Shown here: positions 39,929 to 40,000 of the stretch, in pieces
How the letters are laid out: every line of letters begins with the position of its first letter
Numbering within the stretch: the stretch's first letter is position 1
DNA from: Symbiodinium natans
Lineage: Eukaryota; Sar; Dinophyceae; Suessiales; Symbiodiniaceae
DNA length: 40,000 nucleotides
NCBI GenBank assembly: GCA_905221605.1
Contig: CAJNDS010000951.1
Coordinates: forward strand, 1-40,000
Direction: 5' to 3'
Made by a program: the position numbers and the translations under genes
The notes under the pieces: generated by a model
Database searches by the model: none
Seen by the model: only the letters and a program-made list of their open reading frames with translations
Told to the model about the DNA's origin: nothing

Positions 39929-40000
39929 CTGCGAACTAGCAATCAATTGTGACTGCACAGAAGCGCTACAAGGCAATGATGAATCAACAGGAATGGTTGC

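Noticed and set aside
1-40000. tRNA, rRNA, snRNA genes and the dinoflagellate spliced-leader sequence
   Set aside because: I looked for characteristic conserved words by eye and found none convincing. A covariance-model scan would be needed to be sure.

Overview
The window reads as nuclear DNA of a dinoflagellate (inference, about 75% sure). Four things point that way: plant-type TTTAGGG arrays, introns whose reading-frame-consistent 5' ends are GT, GC or GA (usually written AG|G), very large amounts of low-complexity satellite DNA, and a Ty1/copia retrotransposon with an unusually long polyprotein. No bacterial operon structure is present. Most long open frames in the window are stop-free satellite DNA and are not genes.

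Layout. 1-12.05 kb is satellite DNA: 12-bp alternating purine/pyrimidine arrays (Z-DNA type), CCCCCACT-type tracts (G-quadruplex type on the minus strand), 29-31 bp hairpin-like units, a 10-bp GAGCATTTTC array with phased T-tracts, and a 71-bp minisatellite with a 403-bp higher-order period. 12.05-12.45 kb is a degenerate telomere-like block and a T-run/G-run junction. 12,485-19,404 (minus strand) is a complete copia-type LTR retrotransposon with identical 182-bp LTRs, TG...CA ends and a 5-bp target-site duplication. 19.4-22.4 kb holds a plus-strand HTH-FkbM-type methyltransferase fusion between two copies of a dispersed repeat. 22.9-25.9 kb holds a candidate plus-strand multi-exon gene for an acidic protein, with tandemly duplicated exon/intron cassettes. 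25.9-28.4 kb is intergenic with telomere-like repeats. 28.4-37.3 kb is subtelomere-like: GGGGCT and GGGGCTGCT arrays, a 9-bp CCTCCGCGC array, three arrays of a 40-bp minisatellite, TTTAGGG arrays in both orientations, AT-rich repeats and nested inverted repeats. 37,590-39,928 (minus strand, 5' end outside the window) is a candidate gene of about 13 exons reconstructed from splice sites and codon phase.

Function. The retrotransposon carries everything expected for autonomous movement (gag with zinc knuckle, protease, integrase, RT, RNase H, primer site, polypurine tract) plus an AUG-less upstream frame and a C-terminal extension with a membrane-like segment and a SAP-like motif. The three cellular genes show no shared pathway. 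Two unrelated genes each need an intron of about 23 nt to restore their frames, the least expected gene-structure signal here. All family names come from motif reading; no database search was run.
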